From Streptomyces malaysiense (lineage in GTDB: Bacteria; Actinomycetota; Actinomycetes; Streptomycetales; Streptomycetaceae), in NCBI RefSeq assembly GCF_000980885.2, contig NZ_LBDA02000018.1:1-64000 (forward strand): a stretch of DNA of 64,000 nucleotides. Reading direction: 5' to 3'. Below the pieces are notes generated by a model that did no database searches, was not told the DNA's origin, and was given only the letters and a program-made list of their open reading frames with translations. Shown here piece by piece: positions 8,675 to 17,141 of this stretch. The position numbers and the translations under genes were made by a program. Position 1 is the first letter of the stretch. Each line of letters begins with the position of its first letter.

Positions 8675-9568
8675 ATGCGCGTCGCGATCACCGGGTCCCA
8701 CGGGCTCATCGGTTCCGCCCTCGTCCGTTCCCTCGCAAAGGACGGGCATCAGGTCGTCAGGCTCGTCCGGGAGGGGGCGGATCGCGATCCGGGGGACGGC
8801 AGCGAGGCGGTGGGCTGGGGTCCGGCCGGGGACGGGGTGCGGCTGGAGGGGGTGGACGCGGTGGTGCACCTGGCGGGGGCCGGGGTCGGGGACCGCCGGT
8901 GGAGCGCTTCGTACAAGCGGGAGATCCGGGAGAGCCGGGTACGGGGGACCAGGGCGATCGCGCGGGCGTGCGCCGGCGCCGACGTGCCGCCGCGGGTGCT
9001 CGTGTCGGCGTCCGCCACCGGCTACTACGGGGACACCGGTGAGCGGATCGTGGACGAGAGCGCGCCGGCCGGGGACGACTTCCTGGCATCCGTCTGCGTC
9101 GACTGGGAGGCCGCGGCCGACCCGGCCCGGGAGGCGGGGATCCGGGTGGTGCATCCGCGCACCGGGCTGGTGGTCGCGGGCGAGGGCGGGGCCTTCGGGA
9201 GGATGATGCCGCTGTTCCGGCTCGGGCTGGGCGGGCGGATCGGGTCCGGGGAGCAGTACTGGCCGTTCGTCTCGCTGACCGACCACATCGCGGCGCTGCG
9301 CTTCGCCCTCGACACCGACGCCCTGTCGGGGCCGGTCAACTTCACGGCCCCCGAGCCCCTGCCGGAAGGTGAGATCACCCGGGTGATGGCCCGTCTCCTG
9401 CACCGCCCGGCCGTCGTCCCCGCCCCCGCCTTCGCGCTCCGCGCCGCGCTCGGGGAGTTCGCGACGACCCTCATGTGCAGCACCCGTGCCGTTCCGGCGG
9501 CGCTGACGAGGACGGGCTTCGGTTTCCGTCACCCCACCTTCGAACAGGCTCTGCGGTCGGTGCTCTGA
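8675..9568 (+). CDS. SDR39U1-family NAD(P)-dependent epimerase (TIGR01777)
   Basis: 297 aa from ATG 8675, which has AGGAGGA 4 nt upstream and puts the Rossmann motif at the very N-terminus (MRVAITGSHGLIGSALVRSL). YYGD near residue 115 provides the active-site Tyr region (SASATGYYGDTGE), and the C-terminal DUF1731-like segment (ALRAALGEFATTLMCSTRAVP) is present, so the protein is full length. Family members (YfcH/SDR39U1, 'cell division inhibitor SulA' in old annotations) are uncharacterised oxidoreductases or epimerases. Monocistronic; a hairpin follows. Confidence 0.88.
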   Translation: MRVAITGSHGLIGSALVRSLAKDGHQVVRLVREGADRDPGDGSEAVGWGPAGDGVRLEGVDAVVHLAGAGVGDRRWSASYKREIRESRVRGTRAIARACAGADVPPRVLVSASATGYYGDTGERIVDESAPAGDDFLASVCVDWEAAADPAREAGIRVVHPRTGLVVAGEGGAFGRMMPLFRLGLGGRIGSGEQYWPFVSLTDHIAALRFALDTDALSGPVNFTAPEPLPEGEITRVMARLLHRPAVVPAPAFALRAALGEFATTLMCSTRAVPAALTRTGFGFRHPTFEQALRSVL

Positions 9569-9585
9569 ACCACCGTCACGGCGAC

Positions 9586-9621
9586 GGGCGGTGCGCCGGC
9601 TTCGAGAGCCGCGCACCGCCC
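9586..9621. terminator. Bidirectional hairpin between convergent genes
   Basis: Perfect 11-bp stem GGGCGGTGCGC/GCGCACCGCCC with additional GGC/GCC pairing inside, located between the epimerase stop (+) and the lamin-tail gene stop (-). Confidence 0.7.
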
Positions 9622-9648
9622 GCGCCGTTCACCTCAGCCGGTCAGCGT

Positions 9649-10152
9649 TCAGTGGCGGCCACCGCCCTGGCGCGGGTGGCCCGTGACGCGGTGCTGGTTC
9701 CAGGAGACCTGGTCGACCAGGCGGCCGCGGTCGTTGCGCAACTTGGCGGTGTCCGACTTGTCCCAGACCTGGGAGCGGCGGTCCTGGAACAGGTCGGACC
9801 TGGTGTCACGGCCGATGCCGGTGTGGACGCGGACCGTGGCGCGGGCGCCGAGGGAGTAGTGGTGGAAGGTGAAGGTGTGCCCGGCCGCGTCCGACAGCGT
9901 CCAGCCGCTGAGGTTCACCGCCCGGCGCGAGTCGTTGGTGACGGCCACCCACTGCTTGTTCAGGGCGACGTTGTTACGGGCCCCCCGACCCGTGCTGCCG
10001 TACCGCACATTGCTGATGTACACCACGCCGTGCGAGCGGCCCGAGTGGTGGCCGGCGGCCGCGGCGGGCAGCGCGGCGGCACCGACCACGGCCGCCGCCA
10101 CGGCGGTGGCGGCGCTCAGCCGACGGACGGTCGTGCGAACAGAAACGGACAC
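9649..10152 (-). CDS. Secreted lamin-tail-domain (LTD) protein
   Basis: 167 aa from the GTG at 10152, chosen because AAAGGGGGA lies 5 nt upstream and because it yields a compact Sec signal peptide (RTTVRRLSAATAVAAAVVGAAALPAAAAG). The mature part is a single LTD beta-sandwich: VYISNVRYGSTGRG, NKQWVAVTNDSRRAVNLSGW, a basic surface, and VSWNQHRVTGH at the end. LTD proteins in Streptomyces are exported and of unknown function, sometimes linked to competence-like nucleases. Stand-alone gene, convergent with the epimerase. Confidence 0.8.
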   Translation of the reverse strand: MSVSVRTTVRRLSAATAVAAAVVGAAALPAAAAGHHSGRSHGVVYISNVRYGSTGRGARNNVALNKQWVAVTNDSRRAVNLSGWTLSDAAGHTFTFHHYSLGARATVRVHTGIGRDTRSDLFQDRRSQVWDKSDTAKLRNDRGRLVDQVSWNQHRVTGHPRQGGGRH

Positions 10153-10375
10153 AGAGGTCCCCCTTTGTACATGATGCGTAGTGCTGGTGACGGCCGAGTG
10201 ACCGCACCCCCACACTGTGCAGCGCTTCGAGGGGATTCCGTGTGGAAAACGAAATGCATTGCGGTTCCTTCAGGTTCCCATGACTCTTACTCCCTCTTAC
10301 CGGTATCTTCCCTTTGCCTTGGGTATGAACGAATGGACCTTTTGTTCGGAGGACGCCGTCCGCTCGGAGGACCCC

Positions 10376-11245
10376 GTGTGCCGTCTGTTCGGCCTGACCA
10401 GCGCCCCCCGGCGCACCCGTGCCACCTTCTGGCTGCTGGAGGCACCCGACAGCCTCAGCGTGCAGAGCCACCGCGAGCCGGACGGCACCGGCCTCGGGTT
10501 CTACAGGGCCGACGGCACGCCCGAGGTGCACAAGGCGCCGATCGCCGCCTACGAGGACCGGGCCTTCGCCGAGGAGGCCCGGGAGGTGGAGTCGGCCACC
10601 TTCCTCGCGCACATCCGGTACGCCTCGACGGGCGGCCTGGACGCACGCAACACGCACCCCTTCGAGCAGCGCGGCCGTCTGTTCGCGCACAACGGGGTGA
10701 TCGAGGGGCTCGATCTGCTCGACCGTCACCTGGGCGAGGACCGCGCCCTGGTGCACGGGGACACCGACTCCGAGCGGTTCTTCGCCCTCGTCACCCGGGA
10801 GACCGAGGCGAACGGCGGTGACGTGTCCGCCGGACTGGTGACCGCGGCGCGGTGGGTCGCCGGCAACCTGCCGCTGTTCGCGCTGAACGTCATCCTCGTC
10901 ACGGCCGGCGAACTGTGGGCGCTGCGCTATCCGGACACCCATGAGCTGTACGTCCTGGAGCGGCCCGCGGGCGGCCATCACCGGTCACGTCATCTGGACC
11001 ACACCGGCCGGCACGGACGGCTGCGGGTGCACTCGGCGGCGCTGGCCGGACTGTCGTCCGTCGTCGTGGCCAGCGAGCCCCTGGACGAGAGCCCGCACTG
11101 GCGGCCGCTGGCACCCGGCGAGTTGCTGCGTGTGGGCCGCGACCTCGGCGTCACGTCCCGTATCGCGCTGCCCGACCCGCCGGCGCATCCGCTCACTCTC
11201 GCCGACCTGCGCCCCGACGCGGCCGCCTCGCAGCGTCCCTCGTGA
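10376..11245 (+). CDS. Class II glutamine amidotransferase
   Basis: 289 aa from the GTG at 10376, preceded by CGGAGGACCCC. This start places the catalytic nucleophile at Cys2 (VCRLFGL), as required for Ntn-type GATases. Further signatures are HIRYASTGG, HPFEQRGRLFAHNGVIEG (glutamine-binding His/Asn) and HGDTDSERFFAL. This is the YafJ-like single-domain family that releases ammonia from glutamine for an unknown acceptor. The longer upstream frame would bury the catalytic Cys and is therefore rejected. It is convergent with the LCP gene, 11 nt away. Confidence 0.87.
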   Translation: MCRLFGLTSAPRRTRATFWLLEAPDSLSVQSHREPDGTGLGFYRADGTPEVHKAPIAAYEDRAFAEEAREVESATFLAHIRYASTGGLDARNTHPFEQRGRLFAHNGVIEGLDLLDRHLGEDRALVHGDTDSERFFALVTRETEANGGDVSAGLVTAARWVAGNLPLFALNVILVTAGELWALRYPDTHELYVLERPAGGHHRSRHLDHTGRHGRLRVHSAALAGLSSVVVASEPLDESPHWRPLAPGELLRVGRDLGVTSRIALPDPPAHPLTLADLRPDAAASQRPS

Positions 11246-11256
11246 GACGCCGGGGG

Positions 11257-12993
11257 TCAGGAGTCCGAGTCCGGCTTGTCCCTGGCCTCCGCGTACGCCT
11301 CGGGCGGCGTCATGGACACCCCGTTGAGGCTGACGGTCTTGTACTGGCTGACCTTGGCGCACGTCTTGGCCTGGTCGGCCGTGGAGGCGTGGGCGTTGGA
11401 GACCGCCGTCTTGGTGTCGGCGGGCTGCCCGGAGGAGCCGCCGGGGAAGGTGGTGCCGGTCGTCCAGTCGCCGCCGATGACCAGGGTCAGTCCGCTGCCG
11501 GTGCCCTGCTTGAGGTGCGAGCCGGAGAGTCCGAGCGCCTTGGCGACCGTCTGGGCCTCGCCCTTCTGCCCGTCGCCGTAGGTGAGCGTGGTGGTCGCCG
11601 CCGGGCTCGGCGCGTTGGCCGTGCTCGTGCCGGAGCTGAAGCCCTGGTCGGTGAGCGCGGTGGCGATGGCGGAGGCGCGGCCGGTGACGGAGGTGCCGTT
11701 CTCGACCGTCACGGCGATCCGCGCGGCGGGCACGCTCGGCGTGGTGGCCTTCTTGGTGGCGGAGGCCGCCGCGCTCTTGCTGCCGGACCCGGTGGTCAGG
11801 GACTGGTCGTCCGCGATGGTGGCGAACAGCGTCTTGGCGCCGGGGCCCACCACCACACGGTTGCCGTCGGCCGGGTCGGCAGCCGTCTGCATGGTCGTGA
11901 AGGTCATCCGCTTGGTGGGGACCTTGTTCACGTCCGAGGCGAGCCCGATCAGCTTCTTCACCGTGTCGAGGCCGTTGTCCACGGTGAGCGCCTTGGTGGC
12001 GGCGTCGGCGAGGTCGTAGACCGCGCCGGGGTCGGTGAGCGTGCCCGCGCTCTTGAACTTGCGGATCATCGAGCTGAGGAAGATGTGCTGGGAGATCGTG
12101 CGGCCGAGGTCGCTGCCGTCGCCGAAACCGTGCCGGGAGCGCACGAACTCCAGGGCCGCGACGCCCTTGAGGGTGTGGGTGCCCTTGGACAGCTTCAGGT
12201 GCGAGTAGGTGTCGTAGACGTTGTCGCTGACGCACACGGGGACACCGCCGACCGCGTCGGACATCTTGACCACGCCGGAGAAGTCGAGCTTGACGAAGTG
12301 GTCGATGGTGATGCCGGTGAGCTGGTGGACGGTCTCCACCTGGCAGGCGGGGCCGTACTGCAGGGCGCTGTTGATCTGCCCGAAGTAGCCCGCCGTGGAC
12401 TGGCCGCTCTCGGGGTTCTTGCAGGCCGGGACCTGCGTCATGGTGTCGCGCGGGATGCTCATCACGGTGGCGTTGGAGCGGTCGGCGGATATGTGCACGA
12501 CCATTTCCACGTCCGCGTTGCTGCCGGTCTGCACACCGGTGTGGGAGCAGCCGCCGCCGAGCTTGCAGTCCGCCGCGGTGGTGCGCCCGTCAGAACCCAT
12601 CACCAGGATGTTGATCGGGGTGCGGCCGAAGGCGTCGGGCTTCTCGGTGCCGCCCTTGCCGTCGAGGGAGAGGCTGTGGATGTTGCCGTTCAGGTGGTCG
12701 TAGAACCACCAGCCGGCGCCGGCGGTGACCACGATGAGCGTCGACAGCGATATCGCGGCGATCTTCAGCACGCGCCGTGCGCGCGGCACCGGGCGGGCCC
12801 TGCCCCTGCGGGCGCGCTTCGCGCCGCGGGAGCGGGCGGCAGCGCGGGCCGCGGCACGGCCGCCCTGGGGCCGGCCCTCGGAAGGTGCCGCCTCGGCGTG
12901 TGCCGCGTCCTCCTCGGGGGCCCGCTGGCCGGGCACCCGCCGGTCACGGCGGCGGGTGGCCTGGCCGGCCTGCCCGTCCCACGGGTCGCTCAT
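11257..12993 (-). CDS. LytR-CpsA-Psr (LCP) family cell-wall glycopolymer transferase
   Basis: 578 aa from ATG 12993 (GGGGAGTGGGAG upstream). About 75 basic, Ala-rich cytoplasmic residues precede one TM (LKIAAISLSTLIVVTAGAGWWF). The LCP domain follows: INILVMGSDGR, VMSIPRDTMTQVP, INSALQYGPACQV, VDFVKLDF-like strand, ALEFVRSRHGFGDGSDLGR with the catalytic arginines and acidic metal ligands. A C-terminal LytR_C domain (RIAVTVENGTSVTGRAS) is separated by an Ala/Thr linker. These enzymes attach wall teichoic acids or other polymers to peptidoglycan. A 7-bp inverted repeat lies about 93 bp upstream. Confidence 0.9.
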   Translation of the reverse strand: MSDPWDGQAGQATRRRDRRVPGQRAPEEDAAHAEAAPSEGRPQGGRAAARAAARSRGAKRARRGRARPVPRARRVLKIAAISLSTLIVVTAGAGWWFYDHLNGNIHSLSLDGKGGTEKPDAFGRTPINILVMGSDGRTTAADCKLGGGCSHTGVQTGSNADVEMVVHISADRSNATVMSIPRDTMTQVPACKNPESGQSTAGYFGQINSALQYGPACQVETVHQLTGITIDHFVKLDFSGVVKMSDAVGGVPVCVSDNVYDTYSHLKLSKGTHTLKGVAALEFVRSRHGFGDGSDLGRTISQHIFLSSMIRKFKSAGTLTDPGAVYDLADAATKALTVDNGLDTVKKLIGLASDVNKVPTKRMTFTTMQTAADPADGNRVVVGPGAKTLFATIADDQSLTTGSGSKSAAASATKKATTPSVPAARIAVTVENGTSVTGRASAIATALTDQGFSSGTSTANAPSPAATTTLTYGDGQKGEAQTVAKALGLSGSHLKQGTGSGLTLVIGGDWTTGTTFPGGSSGQPADTKTAVSNAHASTADQAKTCAKVSQYKTVSLNGVSMTPPEAYAEARDKPDSDS

Positions 12994-13085
12994 CTCCCAC
13001 TCCCCTGAACGGTCGGGCCGGGCCGTCGACACTGCGGCCTGGCATGCGCGGTGGTGTACGAGGCGGTGACGTGCCGCCCCACCTC

Positions 13086-13105
13086 GATTGCGTAGTTGCG
13101 CAATC
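13086..13105. promoter_or_regulatory. Inverted repeat GATTGCG-N6-CGCAATC upstream of the LCP gene
   Basis: Perfect 7-bp dyad in the ~300-bp gap between the LCP start (12993) and the ArsR-type gene end (13295). It lies in a locally AT-rich stretch (followed by TAACAAACAAAC), the likely promoter of the LCP gene. The binding protein is unknown. The rest of this gap shows nothing else I can name. Confidence 0.4.
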
Positions 13106-13294
13106 TAACAAACAAACGCCCCGGAACAGCAGGGATGCACACGAGATTCACAGGTGAGGCATCTCATCGCACCGACGAGCCTGGGCGGGGTGGTACGGCA
13201 GCCGGAGTCTACGCGCCCCGTCTGTGAGCGGAGCGTACAGGCGGGCGCTCTTACCCGGGCCGGGTGCCCCGGCGGTCGGGAGGGCCGGTGACGC

Positions 13295-13657
13295 TCAGCC
13301 GCCGATCCCGTGCAGCCGGTGAACGGGGGCGGCGGTGTGCCGGGCGCGGGCCGTCAGTTGCCCGACCATCGCGCGCACGAGGGTCACCACGTCCGGATCG
13401 TCGATGTAGTAGATCTGGCGTCTCCCCTCGCGGCGGGAGCGGACGAGCCCGGCGAGCTTCAGCTTGGCCAGATGCTGGCTGACCGCGGGCAGGGCGCCGC
13501 CCACCCGGCCGGCGAGGTGCGTGACATCGCTCTCACCCTGCGACAGGGCCCACATCAGATGGAGCCGGGCGGCGGAGGCGAGCAGTCCGAACGCGGCGGC
13601 GGCCTCGGTCAGCACCTCGGCGGGCGGATCGTCGTACCCCCCGGCGTTGTCCGTCAC
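13295..13657 (-). CDS. ArsR/SmtB-family winged-helix regulator
   Basis: 120 aa. The core matches ArsR HTH: AAAAFGLLASAARLHLMWAL, VTHLAGRVGGALPAVSQHLAKLKLAGLVRSRREGRRQIYYI, then a helix. The metal-binding alpha3 Cys motif (CVC) is absent; a His-rich tail (RHTAAPVHRLH) could form a C-terminal metal site like NmtR/KmtR. Homologues of this form (VSQHLAKLKLAGLV) regulate nickel/cobalt or zinc efflux, but no efflux gene is adjacent, so the target is unknown. GTG start with GGGAGAAG upstream. Confidence 0.8.
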   Translation of the reverse strand: MTDNAGGYDDPPAEVLTEAAAAFGLLASAARLHLMWALSQGESDVTHLAGRVGGALPAVSQHLAKLKLAGLVRSRREGRRQIYYIDDPDVVTLVRAMVGQLTARARHTAAPVHRLHGIGG

Positions 13658-13689
13658 GGTCTTCTCCCGTCCACGCCCTCAGCTCGGCC

Positions 13690-13703
13690 GGCGCGTATGC
13701 GCC
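13690..13703. promoter_or_regulatory. Short dyad upstream of the ArsR-type gene
   Basis: GGCGC-GTAT-GCGCC, 33 bp upstream of the ArsR start codon; a candidate autoregulatory operator or start-site element. Just beyond it (13717-13744) a GC-rich near-perfect hairpin may terminate the TerD gene. Confidence 0.28.
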
Positions 13704-13812
13704 GACCCAGTGTAGGGGTCCGGCCCCGGCGGCGGGCCGGGACCGGGAGCGGGCCGCCGCGGAGGCACGGGCGCGCCGTACGAGGGGCGGTGCGAGAGGC
13801 GCGGGGCGGGTG

Positions 13813-14955
13813 TCAGTCCTCGTAGAAGTTGTTGACGACGTCCGGTTCGTCGTCGTCGAACGCCTCGTTCAGCAGCGCGCCGCCGATGAGTCCGGCCGCG
13901 CCGGCGCCGATCAGCGCGCCCGTGCCGAACCGGCGGCCGCCGCGCTCCTCGTGGTCGTGGTGGTGGTGGTACTCGTGCGAACGGTCGTCGTACGGCCGCC
14001 CGTATCCCTGCTGCGGATAGCCCTGTTGGGGATAGCCCTGCTGCGGGTAGCCCGGCGCGGCCGGCTGGGGGTAGCCCTGCTGGGGCGGGGTGTAGAAGGG
14101 CGGGACCGTCGTCTGCACCCGCTGGGCGCAGCCGCCGCAGGTCTGGACGGGCCGGGGCACGCCCCACTGCGGGGACCAGGTCACGGTCGTCACACCGGGG
14201 CCGTGGTTGGGGTCGAAGAAACAGGTCATGGAAGAACTCCCGGTGGGATGCGGGGACACGGCGGACACGGGGGCGCGCGGCGGCGGGGCGGGGACCGGCG
14301 GCGGAGCGGCGGACGGGGCCGGAGCCCGGCGGGGCACCGGTCCGGACGCGGCCGGAGCCTTGTACGGAGCCGGTTCGGGCGCCGTCGCCTCCCCCAGCAC
14401 CGTCACCCCGTAGTCGCCCGCGATGCCCGCGAGGCCGGCGGCGTAACCCTGGCCCACGGCGCGGAACTTCCAGCCCGCGCCGTGCCGGTACAGCTCGCCG
14501 AGGACCAGCGCCGTCTCGTGCCCGAGGGCGCCGCCGGTCACCTCGTAGCGGGCCAGTTCGGTGTCGCCGTCCTGGTCCAGGACGCGGATGTGGGCGCGCC
14601 GCACCTGTCCGAAGGTGTGGCCGCGGGCCGCCGCGTCGTACAGGGAGACCGGGAAGACGACCTTCTCCACGGCGTCCGGGAGCCGGGTGAGGTCGATCCG
14701 GATCCGCTGGTCGTCCTCGCCGGCGGGGCGCCCCTGGCCGTCGTGCCGGACCGAACCGTCCGGACTGCTCGGGTTGTTGAAGAAGACGAAGTGCTCGTCG
14801 GAGAGCACCCGGCCCGAGGCGTCGCACAGCAGCGCGCTGCCGTCCGGCTCGTAGCCGGTGCCGGCCTGCCAGCCCAGCCCGACCGTCACGGCGGTCAGGC
14901 CGGGGGCCAGTCCGCTCAGCGACACGTTGCCGCCCTTGGTCAGGGTCGTGCTCAT
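13813..14955 (-). CDS. TerD-domain protein with C-terminal zinc-ribbon-like and membrane-zipper extension
   Basis: 380 aa. Residues 1-175 are a full TerD domain (LTKGGNVSLSGLAPGLTAVT, DASGRVLSDEHFVFFNN, RIRIDLTRLPDAVEKVVF) with the usual calcium-site acidic residues. A Pro/Ala-rich linker follows, then a second module CFFDPNHGPGVTTVTWSPQW with CGGC, four QGYPQ-type repeats, a histidine run (YHHHHDHE) and a glycine-zipper hydrophobic stretch (ALIGAGAAGLIGGALLNEAF). TerD proteins act in tellurite and general stress responses. Start ATG with GGAGGACATGC. The downstream modules are unusual. Parallel to the TerD gene at 15057. Confidence 0.85.
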   Translation of the reverse strand: MSTTLTKGGNVSLSGLAPGLTAVTVGLGWQAGTGYEPDGSALLCDASGRVLSDEHFVFFNNPSSPDGSVRHDGQGRPAGEDDQRIRIDLTRLPDAVEKVVFPVSLYDAAARGHTFGQVRRAHIRVLDQDGDTELARYEVTGGALGHETALVLGELYRHGAGWKFRAVGQGYAAGLAGIAGDYGVTVLGEATAPEPAPYKAPAASGPVPRRAPAPSAAPPPVPAPPPRAPVSAVSPHPTGSSSMTCFFDPNHGPGVTTVTWSPQWGVPRPVQTCGGCAQRVQTTVPPFYTPPQQGYPQPAAPGYPQQGYPQQGYPQQGYGRPYDDRSHEYHHHHDHEERGGRRFGTGALIGAGAAGLIGGALLNEAFDDDEPDVVNNFYED

Positions 14956-15056
14956 GCATGTCCTCCAGAGCCACCGCGAAAGTCCGCGTCCATGATGATC
15001 AACGTGTTCCGCCCGTCACCGGTTCCGCGCTCGCGCAATGATTTGATCAAGAAGGG

Positions 15057-15641
15057 TCACAGGTGCGCGCTGATCGCGGGCAGCAGGTCCTGGAAGGTGC
15101 GGCCCGAGGCCGGTTCACCGAGGGCCTGCAACTGCCAGCCGGTGCCGGCGCGATGGAGCTTCGCCATGATCTGCGCCGTCCAGGCGCCGCCGCCGCTGAG
15201 GGTGTAGCGGGCGAGTTCCGCGCCGGTGCGTTCGTCGACCAGCCGGCAGAAGGCGTCCTGCACCTCGCCGAAGGTCTGCCCGGTGAAGGAGTTGACGGTG
15301 AACACGATCTGGTCGACATGTCCGGGCACGCGCGCCAGGTCCACCAGGATGACCTCGTCGTCGCTCCCGGCGCCCGCGCCGCCGACGAGGTTGTCGCCGA
15401 GGTGTCGTACCGAGCCGTCGTCGCTGGCCAGATGGCGGAAGAAGACGACGTCCGCGAGCCGCCCGCCCGCGAACAGCAGGGCGGAGGCGTCCAGGTCGAT
15501 CTCCCGGGCGCCGGCCAGTCTGGCCAGGAACCCCTTGCGTGGCGCGGCCCGCCAGCCCAGGCCCATCCGTACGGCGTCCAGCGCGCCGCCGTCCGCCTTG
15601 TCGAGACTGATCCGCTGACCCTTGCTCAGGTTGACCGACAC
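15057..15641 (-). CDS. TerD-family stress protein
   Basis: 194 aa, GTG start with GGGAG 6 nt upstream. A single TerD domain: VNLSKGQRISLDKADGG, MGLGWR, ASALLFAGGRLADVVFFRHL, LVGGAGAGSDDEVILVDLARVP with acidic Ca2+-binding residues, and a normal C-terminus (GRTFQDLLPAISAHL). This is a canonical TerD/TerE-length paralogue of the fused protein at 13813-14955. Cytoplasmic, probably calcium-binding, implicated in tellurite resistance and stress signalling. Its promoter is shared with the divergent BlaI-type regulator gene, where a BlaI-like operator sits 49 bp from its start. Confidence 0.9.
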   Translation of the reverse strand: MSVNLSKGQRISLDKADGGALDAVRMGLGWRAAPRKGFLARLAGAREIDLDASALLFAGGRLADVVFFRHLASDDGSVRHLGDNLVGGAGAGSDDEVILVDLARVPGHVDQIVFTVNSFTGQTFGEVQDAFCRLVDERTGAELARYTLSGGGAWTAQIMAKLHRAGTGWQLQALGEPASGRTFQDLLPAISAHL

Positions 15642-15689
15642 GGGTCCGCTCCCTTGCTCTCGTCGCCCTCACCGGTTCGCCGGTGCGAA

Positions 15690-15705
15690 TCTACAACACT
15701 GTAGA
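15690..15705. promoter_or_regulatory. BlaI/MecI-type operator
   Basis: TCTACA-ACAC-TGTAGA is a perfect 6-bp dyad with a 4-nt spacer carrying the TACA/TGTA half-sites known for BlaI/MecI-family repressors. It sits between the divergent TerD gene (start 15641) and the BlaI-type gene (start 15801), so autoregulation of blaI-M56 and possibly control of terD are suggested. Confidence 0.65.
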
Positions 15706-15800
15706 AGAAAGCCGTCGCACGTCCGCTCTGTACGATGTGACGCCCCTTCGGCACGAAGGGTTGAGGCACGTCGGGCGGCAGCCAGGAAGGGAGGACGCGG

Positions 15801-16178
15801 GTGGCGGAGCCGGACGCGCACCACCGGCGCAGGGCGCAGGGGGCGCTGGAGACACGGGTGCTCGGGGCACTGCACGAGGCCCGCGGCCCGGTGACCGCGG
15901 GCTGGGTGCGCGACCACCTGGCCGCCGGGCTCGCTTATACGACCGTGATGACCGTCCTGGGGCGGCTGCTGGCGAAGAACGCCGTCACCCGCAGGCGCGA
16001 GGGACGCTCCTTCGTCTGGCTGCCGGCCGCGGACGAGGCGGGCCTCGCCGCGCTGAAGATGCGCCGGGTCCTGGACGGCGAGCAGGACCGGCACGCGGTG
16101 CTGGCCAGCTTCATCACCGCGCTGCCCGAGGGCGACGAGCGGCTGCTGCGCGCGCTGCTGGAACCCGGCGACGACTGA
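15801..16178 (+). CDS. BlaI/MecI-family transcriptional repressor
   Basis: 125 aa, GTG start with AAGGGAGG upstream. Winged helix: LETRVLGALHEARGPVTAGWVRDHLAAGLAYTTVMTVLGRLLAKNAVTRRREGRSFVWLPA, including the family TTVMTVLGRL recognition helix; the C-terminal dimerisation part ends in EGDERLLRALLEPGDD. The regulator pairs with the membrane metallopeptidase gene 6 nt downstream, the normal BlaI/M56 architecture, in which the peptidase relieves repression after an envelope or redox signal. A matching operator lies at 15690-15705. Confidence 0.9.
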   Translation: MAEPDAHHRRRAQGALETRVLGALHEARGPVTAGWVRDHLAAGLAYTTVMTVLGRLLAKNAVTRRREGRSFVWLPAADEAGLAALKMRRVLDGEQDRHAVLASFITALPEGDERLLRALLEPGDD

Positions 16179-16184
16179 GCGCGC

Positions 16185-17120
16185 ATGGGAATCCTCGTCT
16201 TCCTGCCCCTGGTCCTGCCACTGACCGCCTGGCCGATCGCCCGGCTGGCCGGGCAGCGGCTGCACCCGCGCACCGCGACCGTGCTGCTGACGTCGGTGTC
16301 CACCGTGATGGCGCTGTGCAGCACGGTGTGCCTGGCTCTGCTGATGGTGGTCGGCACCGCCCAACTGCCCGGCGATCCGCTGCCGGCCGGCTGGTCCGAT
16401 CCGGAGGTCCGCGAGAGCGTGCCCCGGCACGAGATCGTGGGCAAGGCGGCGATTCCCGCGCTGCTCGCCGTTCTCGCCGCGTGCGGCCGCACCCTGGCGC
16501 GTCATGTACGGGTACGGCGGCGGGCCCACCGGGCGCTCGCCGGATTACCGGGCACCGAGGTGGCCGTGCTGGCGGACCGGGCGCCGTACGCCTACGCGCT
16601 GCCGGGCGGGCGGCGGGACCGGATCGTGGTGTCCACGGGGATGCTGGGCTCGCTCGCCGCGCGGGAGCGCCGCGCGCTGTTCGCGCACGAGCGGGCCCAT
16701 CTCGCCGCCCGGCACCACCGTCACCTGCTGCTGGTCCGACTCGCCGCCCGCGCCAACCCGTTCCTGCTGCCGCTGCGCACGGCGGTGGCGTACTCCGCGG
16801 AGCGGTGGGCGGACGAGGAGGCCGCGCGGGCCGTGGGCAGCCGCCGGGCGGTGGCCCACGCGATCGGCAGGGCGGCGCTGGCCGCCGCCGGCCCCGCGCC
16901 CGCGCCGACGCTGCCCGCGCTCGCCGCGCCGGGGCCGCTCCCCCGCCGGGTCGCCGCGCTCCTCGGCCCCGAGCCCGCCGCCCGCGCCTGGCCGTCCCTG
17001 TTCACGGCGGCCGGTCTCGCGGTGTGGACCGCGGCCACCGGGGCCGCCCTGTCCGCGATGTTCTCGGCCGACTCGGCGCTCACCCTGGCGTTTCTGCTGC
17101 ACGCCGCCGCACCGCTGTGA
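16185..17120 (+). CDS. M56-family (BlaR1-like) membrane metallopeptidase
   Basis: 311 aa with TM helices at the N-terminus (ILVFLPLVLPLTAWPIARLA), near 32-57, near 85-100 and at the C-terminus. The zinc motif is HERAH at residues 168-172 in the context ARERRALFAHERAHLAARHH, with a third ligand region AERWADEEAARAVG. No penicillin-binding sensor domain is present, unlike staphylococcal BlaR1, so the signal is different or sensed within the membrane. Expected to inactivate or signal to the BlaI-type repressor encoded immediately upstream. Confidence 0.88.
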   Translation: MGILVFLPLVLPLTAWPIARLAGQRLHPRTATVLLTSVSTVMALCSTVCLALLMVVGTAQLPGDPLPAGWSDPEVRESVPRHEIVGKAAIPALLAVLAACGRTLARHVRVRRRAHRALAGLPGTEVAVLADRAPYAYALPGGRRDRIVVSTGMLGSLAARERRALFAHERAHLAARHHRHLLLVRLAARANPFLLPLRTAVAYSAERWADEEAARAVGSRRAVAHAIGRAALAAAGPAPAPTLPALAAPGPLPRRVAALLGPEPAARAWPSLFTAAGLAVWTAATGAALSAMFSADSALTLAFLLHAAAPL

Positions 17121-17141
17121 CCGGCGGGCAGAATCGGGACC

